Origin: Tessaracoccus sp. OS52
Lineage (GTDB): Bacteria; Actinomycetota; Actinomycetes; Propionibacteriales; Propionibacteriaceae
Length of the DNA stretch: 64,000 bases
Assembly: GCF_020687685.1 (NCBI RefSeq)
Contig: NZ_JAJEWM010000001.1
Span: 1,798,001 to 1,862,000 of the forward strand
Direction of reading: 5' to 3'
In this document: piece by piece, positions 33,684-42,730 of the stretch
Position numbering within the stretch: position 1 is the first letter of the stretch
Layout: each line of letters starts with the position of its first letter
Notes under the pieces: generated by a model
The model's input: the letters and a program-made list of their open reading frames with translations, nothing else
Databases searched by the model: none
Told to the model about the DNA's origin: nothing
Position numbers and translations under genes: made by a program

Positions 33684-34532
33684 TCACCACGCCGGGACCT
33701 TCTCCATCTCCTGGGGCTTGGAGCTGGGGATCCGCGGCGCGCCGGTGCGGCCGTGGGTGGTGTAGAGCGTGAGCCCGACGAAGGTCACCCCGCCGACCAG
33801 GTTGCCGACCACGGTCGGGATCTCGTTCCACAGCAGGTAGTCCAGGAACGTGAACTCCGCACCCAGCAGCAGGCCAGACGGGAACAGGAACATGTTGACG
33901 ATGGAGTGCTCGAAGCCCATGTAGAAGAACAGCATGATCGGCAGCCACATCCCGATCACCTTGCCTGCGACGCTGTCCGACATGAACGCGGCGACCACCC
34001 CGGTGGAGACCATCCAGTTGCACAACACGCCGCGCACGAAGAGCGTCAGCATGCCGGCCGCACCGTACTGCGCGTAGCCGAGGGTGCGGCCGTGACCGAT
34101 CTCGGCTATGGCCGCACCCACCGCGCCCGGGTCGGTGGCGAAACCGTAGGTGAAGTAGATGGCCATCAGCACGGCCACCACCAACGCGCCTGCGAAGTTG
34201 CCGACGAACACCAGGCCCCAGCTGCGCAACAGGCCCCGGACGGTCGCTCCCGGGCGCCTGTCGAGCAGCGCCAGCGGAGTCAGTGTGAACACGCCGGTGA
34301 GCAGGTCGAAGCCCATCAGGTAGAGCAGGACGAAGCCGACGGGGAACAGCACTGCGCCGAGGATCGGCTGGCCGGTCTGGACGGAGACGGTGACGGCGAA
34401 ACAGGCGGCCAGGGCAAGTATCGCGCCACCCATGAAGGCGCGGATGAGGATGTCGCGGGTGGACATGAGGAGCTTGGAGTGGCCGGCGTCGACCATGCGG
34501 CGGACGAGCTCGGCGGGCTTGACATAGGACAC
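33684..34532 (-). CDS. Formate/nitrite transporter family channel
   Basis: 282 aa from a GTG at 34532 with GGAGG seven bases upstream; a GTG at 34589 would add 19 residues. Six hydrophobic helices and FNT motifs are present (NFAGALVVAVLM; RGVLCNWMVSTG; GFEHSIVNMF). FNT pentamers carry formate, nitrite or hydrosulfide. Its place between glnE and glnA2 suggests nitrite or another nitrogen link. Upstream bases 34598-34624 hold GTAAC and GAAAC 22 bases apart on the minus strand, compatible with a weak GlnR site. Confidence 0.9.
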   Translation of the reverse strand: MSYVKPAELVRRMVDAGHSKLLMSTRDILIRAFMGGAILALAACFAVTVSVQTGQPILGAVLFPVGFVLLYLMGFDLLTGVFTLTPLALLDRRPGATVRGLLRSWGLVFVGNFAGALVVAVLMAIYFTYGFATDPGAVGAAIAEIGHGRTLGYAQYGAAGMLTLFVRGVLCNWMVSTGVVAAFMSDSVAGKVIGMWLPIMLFFYMGFEHSIVNMFLFPSGLLLGAEFTFLDYLLWNEIPTVVGNLVGGVTFVGLTLYTTHGRTGAPRIPSSKPQEMEKVPAW

Positions 34533-34691
34533 TGGAGGACCTCCACTGACGTTGGACGAGGGCCCTGACTGGGCTTCCTCCAGACTCACGGAGCCCCGTT
34601 TCGCCGGATCGCTCGCACGGTTACGTCCCTGCAGCGATCTCCTCACAAGTGCCGCTGATCACCGGTGAGGAACCGGAACTAGGGTTGGGGC

Positions 34692-35165
34692 ATGCACAAG
34701 CCGACGGCCGCGGTGGTCGACCAGTTGGGCGAGTTGATCTCGTCGCTCGCGGAGCGGGACCCGGAACTCGCCGCCAGCCAGCGGCTTCTCCTCCACGCGG
34801 ATCTCCGCCATCGGCGCCCGGATCTGACCCGCGCGCTGATCACCTTGACGAGGGCCGCCCAGGAGAATGGCCTCGACCTCGGTCCCGTGCTCACGGCAGC
34901 CAGCACCCGCGCCGCCTGCGCCCTGCTGGGCGAGCGTCATCCTGGCGCCTCGATCGAGGTGAGGGTGCCGCCCTACGCCGCGGTCCAGATCGGTTTCGAG
35001 TCCGGGCCGAAACACACGCGGGGAACGCCACCCAACGTCGTGGAAATGCCGGCCGACGTGTTCCTCGGACTGGTCACGGGCCTCACCGCCTGGGAGTCGG
35101 CCACCGCGCGGCTCAGCGTCTCCGGAGCGCACGCGTCCGAGGCGGCTCAGGCGTTCCCGCTCTGA
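34692..35165 (+). CDS. Sterol carrier family protein
   Basis: 157 aa soluble protein. The N-terminal half is helical; the C-terminal half carries a segment (IEVRVPPYAAVQIGF, then TPPNVVEMPADVFLGLVTG) typical of the actinobacterial MSCP/SCP2-like family, in which a lipid-binding role is assumed but not shown. The ATG is six bases after TAGGGT, a leaderless promoter. It is divergent from the FNT gene and convergent with glnA2, with 18 bp between the stops. Confidence 0.8.
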   Translation: MHKPTAAVVDQLGELISSLAERDPELAASQRLLLHADLRHRRPDLTRALITLTRAAQENGLDLGPVLTAASTRAACALLGERHPGASIEVRVPPYAAVQIGFESGPKHTRGTPPNVVEMPADVFLGLVTGLTAWESATARLSVSGAHASEAAQAFPL

Positions 35166-35183
35166 CCAGACCTGCGCGGTCCC

Positions 35184-36509
35184 TCAGAGGACGCGGATGT
35201 GGCGTTCGAGTTCCCAAGGGGTGACCTGTGCCCGGTAGATCTCGAACTCCTCGCGCTTGTTGCGCATGAAGTACTCGAAGACGTGCTCGCCGAGGGTCTC
35301 CGCGGCCAACTCGCTCTCCTCCATCACGCGCAGCGCCTCGTCCAGGTTGCGTGGCAGCGCCTCGATCCCGAGGGATCGGCGCTCCTTGTCCGAGAGGCGC
35401 CAGACCTCGTCCTCGGTCTCCTCCTGGAGTGGGTACTCGTTCTCGATGCCGGCCAGCCCGGCGTTCAGCATCAGTGCGTACCCCAGATAGGGGTTCATGG
35501 CGGAGTCCGGTGCGCGGTACTCGATGCGCGCCGAGGACGACTTGCCCGGGGAGAACTGGGGGACGCGGATCAGTGCGGACCGGTTGGCGCGGCCCCAGCA
35601 CGCATACGTCGGGGCCTCCGTGCCGCCGCTGAGGCGCTTGTAGGAGTTGACCCACTGGTTGGTGACCGCGGTGATCTCGCGGGCGTGCTTCAGGAGCCCT
35701 GCGATGAAGTGGCGGGCAGTCTTGGACAGCCGGTACTCATCCGCGCCGTCGTAGAAGGCGTTGGTATCGCCCTCGAACAACGACATGTGGGTGTGCATGC
35801 CGGAACCTGCGTGCTCGGAGAAGGGCTTGGGCATGAACGTGGCATGGATCCCCTGGTTCACGGCCACTTCCCGGATCACGACCCGGAAGGTCATGACGTT
35901 GTCGGCCATGGTGAGGGCGTCGGCGTAGCGCAGGTCGATCTCGTGCTGGCCGGGGGCGGCCTCGTGGTGGCTGAACTCCACCGAGATGCCCATCTGCTCG
36001 AGCATCGTGATGGCGTCTCGGCGGAAGTCCGTCCCGTCGCCCAGGGTCGTGTGGTCGAAGTAGCCGCCCTGGTCCAGCGGCACCGGGGGGATCTGCTCGC
36101 GCAGGAGGAAGAACTCGACCTCGGGATGGATGTAGAAGGTGAAGCCCATGTCAGCGGCCCGCTTGAGGGCCCGCTTGAGGACGTAGCGGGGATCGGCGAA
36201 ACTCGGCGACCCGTCGGGGAGGCTGATGTCGCAGAACATCCGCGCGGTCCCACGCTCCATCTGACGCCACGGGAGGACCTGGAAGGTGGACGGGTCCGGG
36301 TGCGCGACCATGTCCGACTCGAACACGCGCGCGAACCCCTCGACGGCGGAGCCGTCGAAGCCCACGCCCTCCGAGATGGCGCCCTCGACCTCGGCCGGGG
36401 CGATGGCCACCGATTTCAGCGAACCGAGCACGTCGGTGAACCAGAGCCTCACGAAGCGGATGTCCCGCTCCTCCATCGAACGCAGGACGTACTCCGTTTG
36501 CCTATCCAT
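35184..36509 (-). CDS. glnA2: Second glutamine synthetase (GlnA2-type)
   Basis: 441 aa from ATG 36509. Glutamine synthetase fold with FDGSAVEGFARV, HPEVEFFLL, KPFSEHAGSGMHTHMS and NRSALIRVP. It lacks the adenylylation Tyr: the matching region reads EVWRLSDKERRSLGIEALP, so GlnE should not modify it. It corresponds to M. tuberculosis GlnA2 (Rv2222c), a non-essential synthetase. Other GlnA-like proteins glutamylate polyamines, so activity on ammonia is likely but not certain. Two GTCAC half-sites lie 24 bases upstream. Confidence 0.93.
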   Translation of the reverse strand: MDRQTEYVLRSMEERDIRFVRLWFTDVLGSLKSVAIAPAEVEGAISEGVGFDGSAVEGFARVFESDMVAHPDPSTFQVLPWRQMERGTARMFCDISLPDGSPSFADPRYVLKRALKRAADMGFTFYIHPEVEFFLLREQIPPVPLDQGGYFDHTTLGDGTDFRRDAITMLEQMGISVEFSHHEAAPGQHEIDLRYADALTMADNVMTFRVVIREVAVNQGIHATFMPKPFSEHAGSGMHTHMSLFEGDTNAFYDGADEYRLSKTARHFIAGLLKHAREITAVTNQWVNSYKRLSGGTEAPTYACWGRANRSALIRVPQFSPGKSSSARIEYRAPDSAMNPYLGYALMLNAGLAGIENEYPLQEETEDEVWRLSDKERRSLGIEALPRNLDEALRVMEESELAAETLGEHVFEYFMRNKREEFEIYRAQVTPWELERHIRVL

Positions 36510-36532
36510 GTGCCAAGTGTGCCCGATTCTGT

Positions 36533-36548
36533 GTGACAGTCGTGTGAC
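36533..36548 (-). promoter_or_regulatory. Two-half-site GlnR-like box upstream of glnA2
   Basis: On the minus strand GTCAC-N6-GTCAC repeats with the same 11-base phase as the glnA box. It lies 24 bases before the glnA2 start, with CACACT six bases before the ATG as a possible weak -10. Only two half-sites are clear, so the call is weaker than at glnA. Confidence 0.45.
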
Positions 36549-36615
36549 AAAGCCCGGCGACGCGGCGCGTCCGCCCATTCGGGGCCTGGCCGGGTGTCTG
36601 GCCATAATGGGAGCC

Positions 36616-37455
36616 ATGAGTCAGCCAGGTTGGTACCCGGACCCCGGTGGTTCAGGCCAACCCCGCTACTGGGACGGGCGGGCGTGGGCCCCGCTCCCGC
36701 AGGAGAAGGGCGCCCGTGGGAGCAGCCACAAGGCGCTCTACGCGGTGCTGGCGGCCATCGTCGGAGTGGGGCTCGTGGTTGCCCTGATCATCCTCCGGCC
36801 CTGGAGCCCGGACCCGTTCGCGATGCCCACGGACACCAACAGCGCCAAGCCCACCGGTAGCCAGTGGAACGAGGTGGAGCCAACCGAGACCCCGACCTCG
36901 CCCCAACCCACCGACGGTGAGGGCCGGCCCGTCGCGTGCCCCTACGTGGACGAGTTCGACCTCACTCCGCAGGGCGACTGGTACGTCTCCGGCGACATGC
37001 GGTTCCGGGCCGTCCCGGGCTGGGACGACGGCGGCGGCTGGACGCTCGACTTCGCCTCCGAACGGTCGGGGCAGGTCGACAGCGTCGCTGCCACGTGGGT
37101 GGCGATCACCGCCATCGGGCAGGTCTCGAAGGAGGACTTCTCCTCCGACCCGCGCACGGCCGCGCAGCAACTTTCGGACTGCATGTCCACGTCGTACTAC
37201 TACAGCACCCTGGACCACCGGGAGACTCTGGAGGACGAGCCCTTCACCACCGCCGACGGGGTGTCCGGCTGGCTCATCCGCCAGAACTTCTGGAACATCC
37301 CCGACCAGCCCGTCATCGGTGACGAGATCGTCGTGGTCGTGGTCGATTCCGGTGACCCGGATTCCCTGACGCTGTTCCACTCGCAGGCCCCCATCGACGA
37401 CCAGCGCCGCAAGGACCTGGTGGCCGAAGCCCTGAACTCGCTCAGCAGGAATTGA
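36616..37455 (+). CDS. DUF2510 membrane protein, paralogue 1
   Basis: 279 aa. The N-terminal DUF2510 motif (PGWYPDPGGSGQPRYWDG) is followed by a single transmembrane helix at about residues 42-62. A Pro/Thr linker (DTNSAKPTGSQWNEVEPTE) leads to an extracytoplasmic domain of about 180 residues with two Cys. Topology should be N-in, C-out. Function is unknown; DUF2510 is a short cytoplasmic module on many actinobacterial membrane proteins. First of three tandem paralogues. Confidence 0.85.
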   Translation: MSQPGWYPDPGGSGQPRYWDGRAWAPLPQEKGARGSSHKALYAVLAAIVGVGLVVALIILRPWSPDPFAMPTDTNSAKPTGSQWNEVEPTETPTSPQPTDGEGRPVACPYVDEFDLTPQGDWYVSGDMRFRAVPGWDDGGGWTLDFASERSGQVDSVAATWVAITAIGQVSKEDFSSDPRTAAQQLSDCMSTSYYYSTLDHRETLEDEPFTTADGVSGWLIRQNFWNIPDQPVIGDEIVVVVVDSGDPDSLTLFHSQAPIDDQRRKDLVAEALNSLSRN

Positions 37456-37460
37456 GAAGC

Positions 37461-38318
37461 ATGTCCGCGCCCGGCTGGTATCCCGACCCCGCCTCGAACG
37501 ACGGCGGCCTGCGCTACTGGGACGGCACCGCCTGGACCAGTCACACCACCAGCGGACCCGCGGTCGGGCAGGCGGGCCCGGGCGCGCCCCGTCGGCGACC
37601 GCCGTGGCTCTGGTTCGGGCTGGCACTGGTGGTCGTCGTGGCGGTCGTGGTCGCCCTGTTGTGGCGGCCCGGATCGCCCTTCTCGACCACCCCCGAGGAC
37701 ACGAACTCGGCCAGGCCCACCGGCAGCCAGTGGAACGAGCTGGAACCGACCGAGTCGCCCACGAACCCTGACGCGACCGGCAGGGGTGAGCTGATCGACT
37801 GTCCCCGCAACAGCACCGATGACAGGTCCCAGATCGGACCCGACGGACGCATCCACGGCGGCGGGCTGTCGTTCGAGGCGGTGCGCGACTGGCGGAACAT
37901 CCCGGTGTATCTGCCTTGGCTCTACGACCACAACTCCCAGACCAGGTCCATCACCGGCACCTGGATGAGCAACCTGAGCGTAGGGGCGGTGCTCAAGGAG
38001 GAGGGGTTCACGTCGCCCCGCCAGAGCGCGGAGTCCATCATGTCCTGCATGTCCACCTCCCTGCTCTACGACGGGTTCACCGGCAGGGAGGACCTCAGCA
38101 ACGAGGCCTTCAGCCTCGACGGCGCCCAGGGCTGGCGGATCACCGCCAACGTCTACGTCGACAACCAGGGACCGATCAGGGGCGACGTCGTCGACGTGAT
38201 CGTCCTCGACCTGGGCGAGGCGGACAGGTTCTCCGTGTTCATCTCGTGTGCCACCATCGACGACCGGGACAACCTCTCCGAGGTGGCCGCGGCCACGGAG
38301 TCGCTGCGCGTGGGCTGA
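37461..38318 (+). CDS. DUF2510 membrane protein, paralogue 2
   Basis: 285 aa from ATG 37461; a TTG three codons earlier overlaps the previous stop. Same plan as its neighbour: PGWYPDP with LRYWDGTAW, one helix (WFGLALVVVVAVVVALLW), a linker almost identical to paralogue 1 (DTNSARPTGSQWNELEPTE), and an outside domain with paired Cys. The close spacing makes an operon with paralogue 1 likely. Confidence 0.85.
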   Translation: MSAPGWYPDPASNDGGLRYWDGTAWTSHTTSGPAVGQAGPGAPRRRPPWLWFGLALVVVVAVVVALLWRPGSPFSTTPEDTNSARPTGSQWNELEPTESPTNPDATGRGELIDCPRNSTDDRSQIGPDGRIHGGGLSFEAVRDWRNIPVYLPWLYDHNSQTRSITGTWMSNLSVGAVLKEEGFTSPRQSAESIMSCMSTSLLYDGFTGREDLSNEAFSLDGAQGWRITANVYVDNQGPIRGDVVDVIVLDLGEADRFSVFISCATIDDRDNLSEVAAATESLRVG

Positions 38319-38356
38319 GGCCCCCGTCGACGCGTGGCGTGGATAGCATGGCTGCC

Positions 38357-39193
38357 ATGTCAGTTCCGGGGTGGTACCCCGACCCCCGTGGCGGACCCGG
38401 CCTCCGCTTCTGGGACGGCGCGCGGTGGACCGACCACACCGCCGCCTGGGAGATGCAAGGCGAATCCCCGACGTCGGGTCCTCCCCACGACAGGAGCAAC
38501 CTGGGCCTGTGGATCGCGCTGGCGGTCTCAGTGGCGCTCATCATCGGGCTTGGGACCTGGTTGTTGTTCTTCCGCGACGGCACCACCAGCACCACCCCGG
38601 ACACCACCCCGGCTGCGAGCCCCAGCCCCAGCCCCAGCGAACCGGCCGTCACCGAGGGCGACGTCCTGGCCCCCCTGGACTGCGTCGGCAACGCTGTCGA
38701 CGCCACCGGGGAGCCCAACGCCGGGGGGCGCTACGAGTCCGCTGCCGGACTCAGCTTTCCCGCAGTCCCGGGGTTCCAGCCAAACGACGTGCAGTACCCG
38801 TGGGTGCACGGCTCCAACTCCCAGGTCAAGTACTACGACAATCAGTGGATGGCCAGCGTGACCGTCGGTCACCTCGAGGAGTCCGAGGGTTTCGCCGGCC
38901 ACGAGGCGGCGGCGGTCAGGTTCGCCCGATGCCTGATCGGGTCCGTCTTCTACGGTGATGCCCTCTCACAGGCCACTGTCCTGGCCATCGAGAGCCAGCC
39001 GCAGAACGAGGTCACCTGGCTGGACGTCGACATCGACGTCACCGGCATCGAAGATGTGACGCAGGATTGGCTGACGGTGGTCACGGCAGAACGCGACGGC
39101 GTGCTGCACATCGCCGTGGCTGTGGTCCCGGACAGCGCCGAATCCGACTACGACCTGGTCGACGCAGCGCTGCAGGACCTGAGCTTCGCCTGA
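38357..39193 (+). CDS. DUF2510 membrane protein, paralogue 3
   Basis: 278 aa from ATG 38357, seven bases after TAGCAT, so it probably has its own leaderless promoter. DUF2510 motif ([18 protein letters not shown]), one helix (about 50-70), a Thr/Pro/Ser linker and an outside domain with two Cys. It is more diverged from the first two, but shared patterns ([12 protein letters not shown] here, LPWLYDHNSQTR in paralogue 2) show common descent. Function unknown. Confidence 0.85.
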   Translation: MSVPGWYPDPRGGPGLRFWDGARWTDHTAAWEMQGESPTSGPPHDRSNLGLWIALAVSVALIIGLGTWLLFFRDGTTSTTPDTTPAASPSPSPSEPAVTEGDVLAPLDCVGNAVDATGEPNAGGRYESAAGLSFPAVPGFQPNDVQYPWVHGSNSQVKYYDNQWMASVTVGHLEESEGFAGHEAAAVRFARCLIGSVFYGDALSQATVLAIESQPQNEVTWLDVDIDVTGIEDVTQDWLTVVTAERDGVLHIAVAVVPDSAESDYDLVDAALQDLSFA

Positions 39194-39228
39194 GCCCGCG
39201 CCGTCGGGAGCGAACTAGACTGGCAGGC

Positions 39229-40077
39229 GTGAGCCGTATCACCCCCCACCGCATCAGCCCCCGCCGCGACGTCCCCAGGTCGATTGCGCGGCCCGAATAC
39301 GTCGACCAGCCGGCCCCGAAGCCCTACCGGGGCTCGCACGTGCAGCCGCCCGAGGTCATCGAGGCAATGCGGGAGGCGGGGCGGATCGCTCACAACGCCA
39401 TGCAGGAGGCGGCCAAGGCGATCGCCCCCGGGGTCACGACGGACCAGCTGGACGCGGTCGCGCACGAGTACATGTTGGACCACGGCGCCTACCCGTCGGC
39501 ACTGGGCTACCGCGCGTTCCCGAAGTCCATCTGCACCTCGGTGAACGAGGTCATCTGCCACGGCATACCCGACGCCCGGCCCCTCGAGGACGGCGACCTG
39601 GTCAAGATCGACGTCACTGCCTACAAGGACGGTGTCCACGGCGACAACTGCGCCACCTTCTTCTGCGGTGACGTCTCCGAGGAGGCGCGCCTGCTGACCG
39701 AGCGCACCCAGGAGGCGCTGAACCGCGCGATCAAGGCAGTCCGCCCAGGCCGGCCGATCTCGGTGATCGGGCGGGTGATCGAGTCCTATGCGAAACGCTT
39801 CGGCTACGGCGTCGTGAAGGAGTACACGGGCCACGGCGTGCACACTGCCTTCCACTCGGGACTGGTGGTCCTGCACTACGACGAGCCGCGTCTGGACACC
39901 GTGATGGAACCGGGCATGACGTTCACAATCGAGCCCATGCTCACCCTCGGGGCACCGGAGTCCGAGGTCTGGGACGACGACTGGACCGTCGTCACGCTCG
40001 ACGGCTCCTGGTGCGCCCAGTTCGAGCACTCGCTCGTGGTCACGGAGACCGGGGCGGAGATCCTCACCCTCCCGTGA
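39229..40077 (+). CDS. map: Methionine aminopeptidase type I
   Basis: 282 aa. It removes initiator Met from nascent proteins. The N-terminal extension includes a PxxPxxP-like segment ([12 protein letters not shown]), typical of the longer actinobacterial form. Metal ligands sit in the family motifs [36 protein letters not shown] and FEHSLVV. The GTG is seven bases after TAGACT (leaderless). rnpB follows 35 bp downstream with its own promoter. Confidence 0.95.
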   Translation: MSRITPHRISPRRDVPRSIARPEYVDQPAPKPYRGSHVQPPEVIEAMREAGRIAHNAMQEAAKAIAPGVTTDQLDAVAHEYMLDHGAYPSALGYRAFPKSICTSVNEVICHGIPDARPLEDGDLVKIDVTAYKDGVHGDNCATFFCGDVSEEARLLTERTQEALNRAIKAVRPGRPISVIGRVIESYAKRFGYGVVKEYTGHGVHTAFHSGLVVLHYDEPRLDTVMEPGMTFTIEPMLTLGAPESEVWDDDWTVVTLDGSWCAQFEHSLVVTETGAEILTLP

Positions 40078-40112
40078 GGCACCCACCCGCAGGCGGCGGT
40101 AGACTGGCTGGT

Positions 40113-40476
40113 GGACGAGTCGGCCAGATGATCGCGGCGCTTGCGCTGAGGAAAGTCCGGACTCCGCAGAGCGGGGTGGTGGGTAACGCCCACCCGGGGT
40201 GACCCGCGGGAAAGTGCCACAGAAAACAGACCGCCCGGTGAGAGCCGGGTAAGGGTGAAACGGCGGTGTAAGAGACCACCAGCACGCAGGGTGACCTGCG
40301 TGGCTAGGCAAACCCCACCCGGAGCAAGACCAAGAAGGCCAGCTCGCTGGCTGCGGACACCGTCTGAGCGTTGCTCGCGCGAGGTGTCCGGGTAGGTCGC
40401 ACCGAGCCCGTCGGCAACGGCGGGCCCAGATGGATGATCATCCTCGACAGAATCCGGCTTACCGGCCGGCTCGTCC
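40113..40476 (+). ncRNA. rnpB: RNase P RNA (class A)
   Basis: About 364 nt. The ends pair (GACGAGTCGGCC at 40114 with GGCCGGCTCGTC at the 3' end). The universal core is present: GAGGAAAGTCCGG near the 5' end, an ACAGAAA motif, GGGTGAAACGG near the middle, and CAGAATCCGGCTTAC near the 3' end. It processes tRNA 5' ends together with RnpA. A TAGACT -10 box lies at 40100-40105, seven bases before the predicted start. The 3' end stops about five bases before the stop codon of the convergent RNase II-like gene. Confidence 0.95.
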
Positions 40477-40480
40477 CTCC

Positions 40481-41920
40481 TCAGTTGGGGTGGCTGAAGG
40501 TCAGCTCACCCTTCACGAGGTCAACCTTGTCGAGCCGCACCCGGAGTTCCTGGCCGACGTCGCGCTGGTCGGCCTTGAGCTGCGCCTCGATGGCGGGTTC
40601 CTTGATCTGGACGGTCCCCATGCTGTTCTTCGGATAGACGTCGATCAGCACGGCGTCGAAGATCTCCCCCACCCGGTCGCTGAGCACCAGCGCCTCGGCC
40701 AGGTCCACCACACCCCGCTCGTAGGAGTTGGCCTTGCGGCCGGAGTCAGCCATCTGCTGGGGCAGGTTCGCCAGGGCGGCGGTGGCCCATTCCGGCACGG
40801 CCAGCCCGTTGGAAATGCTGTGGCAGATCTCCAGGACGAAGCGGTCCACCAGCCGGCGCAGCGGTGCGGTGGTGTGCGCGTAGGGCGTCGCGAGCGCGGA
40901 GTGCTCGACGTTCTCGTCGGGGACCCGGCCGTCGAAGGCCAGGTAGCCCGCGCCTCGGAAGAGCATGGTGCACTTCACCAGCACCGCCAGTTCCCTCGGG
41001 TCCGCGGGATCGAGGCTGCGGACGAAGTCCGGGTAGCTCTGCCCCTTCGGCCACTCGACGCCGAGCGTCCGGGCTGCCCGGCGGAGCTTCTCCACCGCGT
41101 GGTCCTCGGCCGGCGGCAGCGTGCGGAGGATCCCCACCTTCGCCTCGAGCATCAGGTGCGCCGCCGCGATCCCGGTCATCAGTGAGATCTGGGCGTTCCA
41201 GTCCTCCACCTTCACAAGCTTGCGGAACACCGGCAGCCAGGTGTTGCCGTCGGTGACGATCTCCTGGTCCGGCAGGTTGAGGCTGATGCCGCCGCGCTCG
41301 GCCTCGATCCGTTCGCGCAGCGGGCCGACCTCGGCGAGCAACCGCACCGTCTCGTTGGCGTTGCCCGCGTCGAGATCTGCCTGGATGCCCTCATAGCTGA
41401 GCTTGGCGCGGTTGAGCACCATCGCGCGGACCAAGGTGGTCGACGTCACCAGGCCACGGGAATCAAGGTTGTGGGTCCAGACCATCGCGGGGCGGGCGAC
41501 GCCGTCGGCGAGCAGCGAGGCGGCCTGCTCGCTGAGCGCCTTGGGGTGGAGGGGTACCTTCGCGCTGGGTGCGTACAGAGTCTGGCCGCGCTCATGTGCC
41601 ACCCGGTCGATGGCGGAGCCGGGCTCGACCCAGGCGCCGACGTCGGCGATCGCGTAGTGCACGCGGTAGCCGTCGCCGTCGCGACGGATGTGGAGCGCCT
41701 GGTCGAGATCCATGGCGTCCGGCGGGTCGATCGTGATGAACTCGACGTCGGTCATGTCCCGGTGGTCGGGGAACGACGGCGGGGTCGCGGCGAGCGCCTC
41801 GGCCTGCGCGAGCGCGTCGTCGGGGAAGGCTTCGGGGATCTCCAGCGATTGGCGCAGGCGCTGCAGGCCGGCTCGTACCTCGTCGGGTACGTCGAGGATC
41901 TCTATGTGGCGTGCCGGCAT
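40481..41920 (-). CDS. RNase II/RNase R family exoribonuclease
   Basis: 479 aa from ATG 41920, which shares a base with the preceding stop (TGATG). The RNB catalytic domain is clear: FITIDPPDAMDLDQALHI with the Asp cluster, HYAIADVGAWVEPGS, and the downstream YAHTTAPLRRLVDRF. It lacks full N-terminal cold-shock domains and carries only a short C-terminal S1-like stretch, so it is the compact actinobacterial form. It degrades RNA 3' to 5'. Coupled to the zinc-ribbon gene and convergent with rnpB. Confidence 0.9.
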   Translation of the reverse strand: MPARHIEILDVPDEVRAGLQRLRQSLEIPEAFPDDALAQAEALAATPPSFPDHRDMTDVEFITIDPPDAMDLDQALHIRRDGDGYRVHYAIADVGAWVEPGSAIDRVAHERGQTLYAPSAKVPLHPKALSEQAASLLADGVARPAMVWTHNLDSRGLVTSTTLVRAMVLNRAKLSYEGIQADLDAGNANETVRLLAEVGPLRERIEAERGGISLNLPDQEIVTDGNTWLPVFRKLVKVEDWNAQISLMTGIAAAHLMLEAKVGILRTLPPAEDHAVEKLRRAARTLGVEWPKGQSYPDFVRSLDPADPRELAVLVKCTMLFRGAGYLAFDGRVPDENVEHSALATPYAHTTAPLRRLVDRFVLEICHSISNGLAVPEWATAALANLPQQMADSGRKANSYERGVVDLAEALVLSDRVGEIFDAVLIDVYPKNSMGTVQIKEPAIEAQLKADQRDVGQELRVRLDKVDLVKGELTFSHPN

Positions 41921-42660
41921 CACAGCCCCGATTCCGGCGTGCGCACCAGGATCCGGTCGCACTCGACGCAGCGCAGCACCTGGTTGGCGGGGGCGCGCCG
42001 GTAGTCGTCCAGGTCGGAGACGGTGATCTCCAGCTGGCAACCGGTGCAGCGGCCCCGGGCCAGCCGGGCGGCGCCCAGCCCGCGCTGCTCCCGGATCCGT
42101 TCGTACAACTTGAGCAGATCGGGGGCCACCTGGGCCGCGACGGCGGCGCGCGAGGTACCCAGCTCACCGGCCTCCGCCTGCAGGGCAGTGACCTTCTCGT
42201 TGCGGGCCGCGACCAACTCGCGCAGCTTGGCCTCGATCTCCGCCTTGCGAGCCGTGATCTCGGCCTGGCGTGCCTCCGCGGCTTCAAGTTGCCCCATCAC
42301 CTCGAGCTGCTCGTCCTCCAGGGTGCCGATGCGCCGCTTGATGTGCTCCACCTCGTCGATGAGGCCGCGCAGGGTCTTGGAGTCGGTCACCGAGCCGTCC
42401 TCGATCCGCCGCGAGTCCCGCTCGAGCCTGGCCTTCACCGGCACCAGGTCGTTCTCGGCACGACGCACCCCCACCTGGAGGTCGTCCACCTCGGTGGTCA
42501 CTGAGACCAGTGCGTCGGTCACCTGCTGCCGCGCGGCCATGAGTTCGTTGATCTGCTTGTGCTCGGGCAGCGACTTCGCCGTGTGCTGGACGCGCCCCAG
42601 CTCCTGGTCCAGGTCGGCCAGCTGCAGCAGTCGCTGCTGGTCGGCGGGTTCGGCTTGCAT
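41920..42660 (-). CDS. Coiled-coil zinc-ribbon protein (CdsZ/Rv2229c-like)
   Basis: 246 aa from ATG 42660 with GGAGG eight bases upstream. Residues 10 to about 185 form a long charged coiled coil. The C-terminus is a C4 zinc ribbon (CTGCQLE and CVECDRIL). Actinobacterial homologues (Rv2229c region, CdsZ in mycobacteria) are linked to RNA decay or cell division; the precise role is not settled. Coupling to an exoribonuclease gene favours an RNA-related role. Confidence 0.85.
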   Translation of the reverse strand: MQAEPADQQRLLQLADLDQELGRVQHTAKSLPEHKQINELMAARQQVTDALVSVTTEVDDLQVGVRRAENDLVPVKARLERDSRRIEDGSVTDSKTLRGLIDEVEHIKRRIGTLEDEQLEVMGQLEAAEARQAEITARKAEIEAKLRELVAARNEKVTALQAEAGELGTSRAAVAAQVAPDLLKLYERIREQRGLGAARLARGRCTGCQLEITVSDLDDYRRAPANQVLRCVECDRILVRTPESGL

Positions 42661-42730
42661 CAGCGTGTCCTCCAGTTGAGTTGTCCTGGGGGCCAATCTA
42701 CAAGCATCCACCCAGCCTAGACTCGGACCC

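Noticed and set aside
30810-34568. Very long + strand open frame (about 1250 codons) opposite glnE
   Set aside because: Shadow of glnE and the FNT gene in GC-rich DNA; the minus-strand frames carry clear family motifs and the + frame does not.
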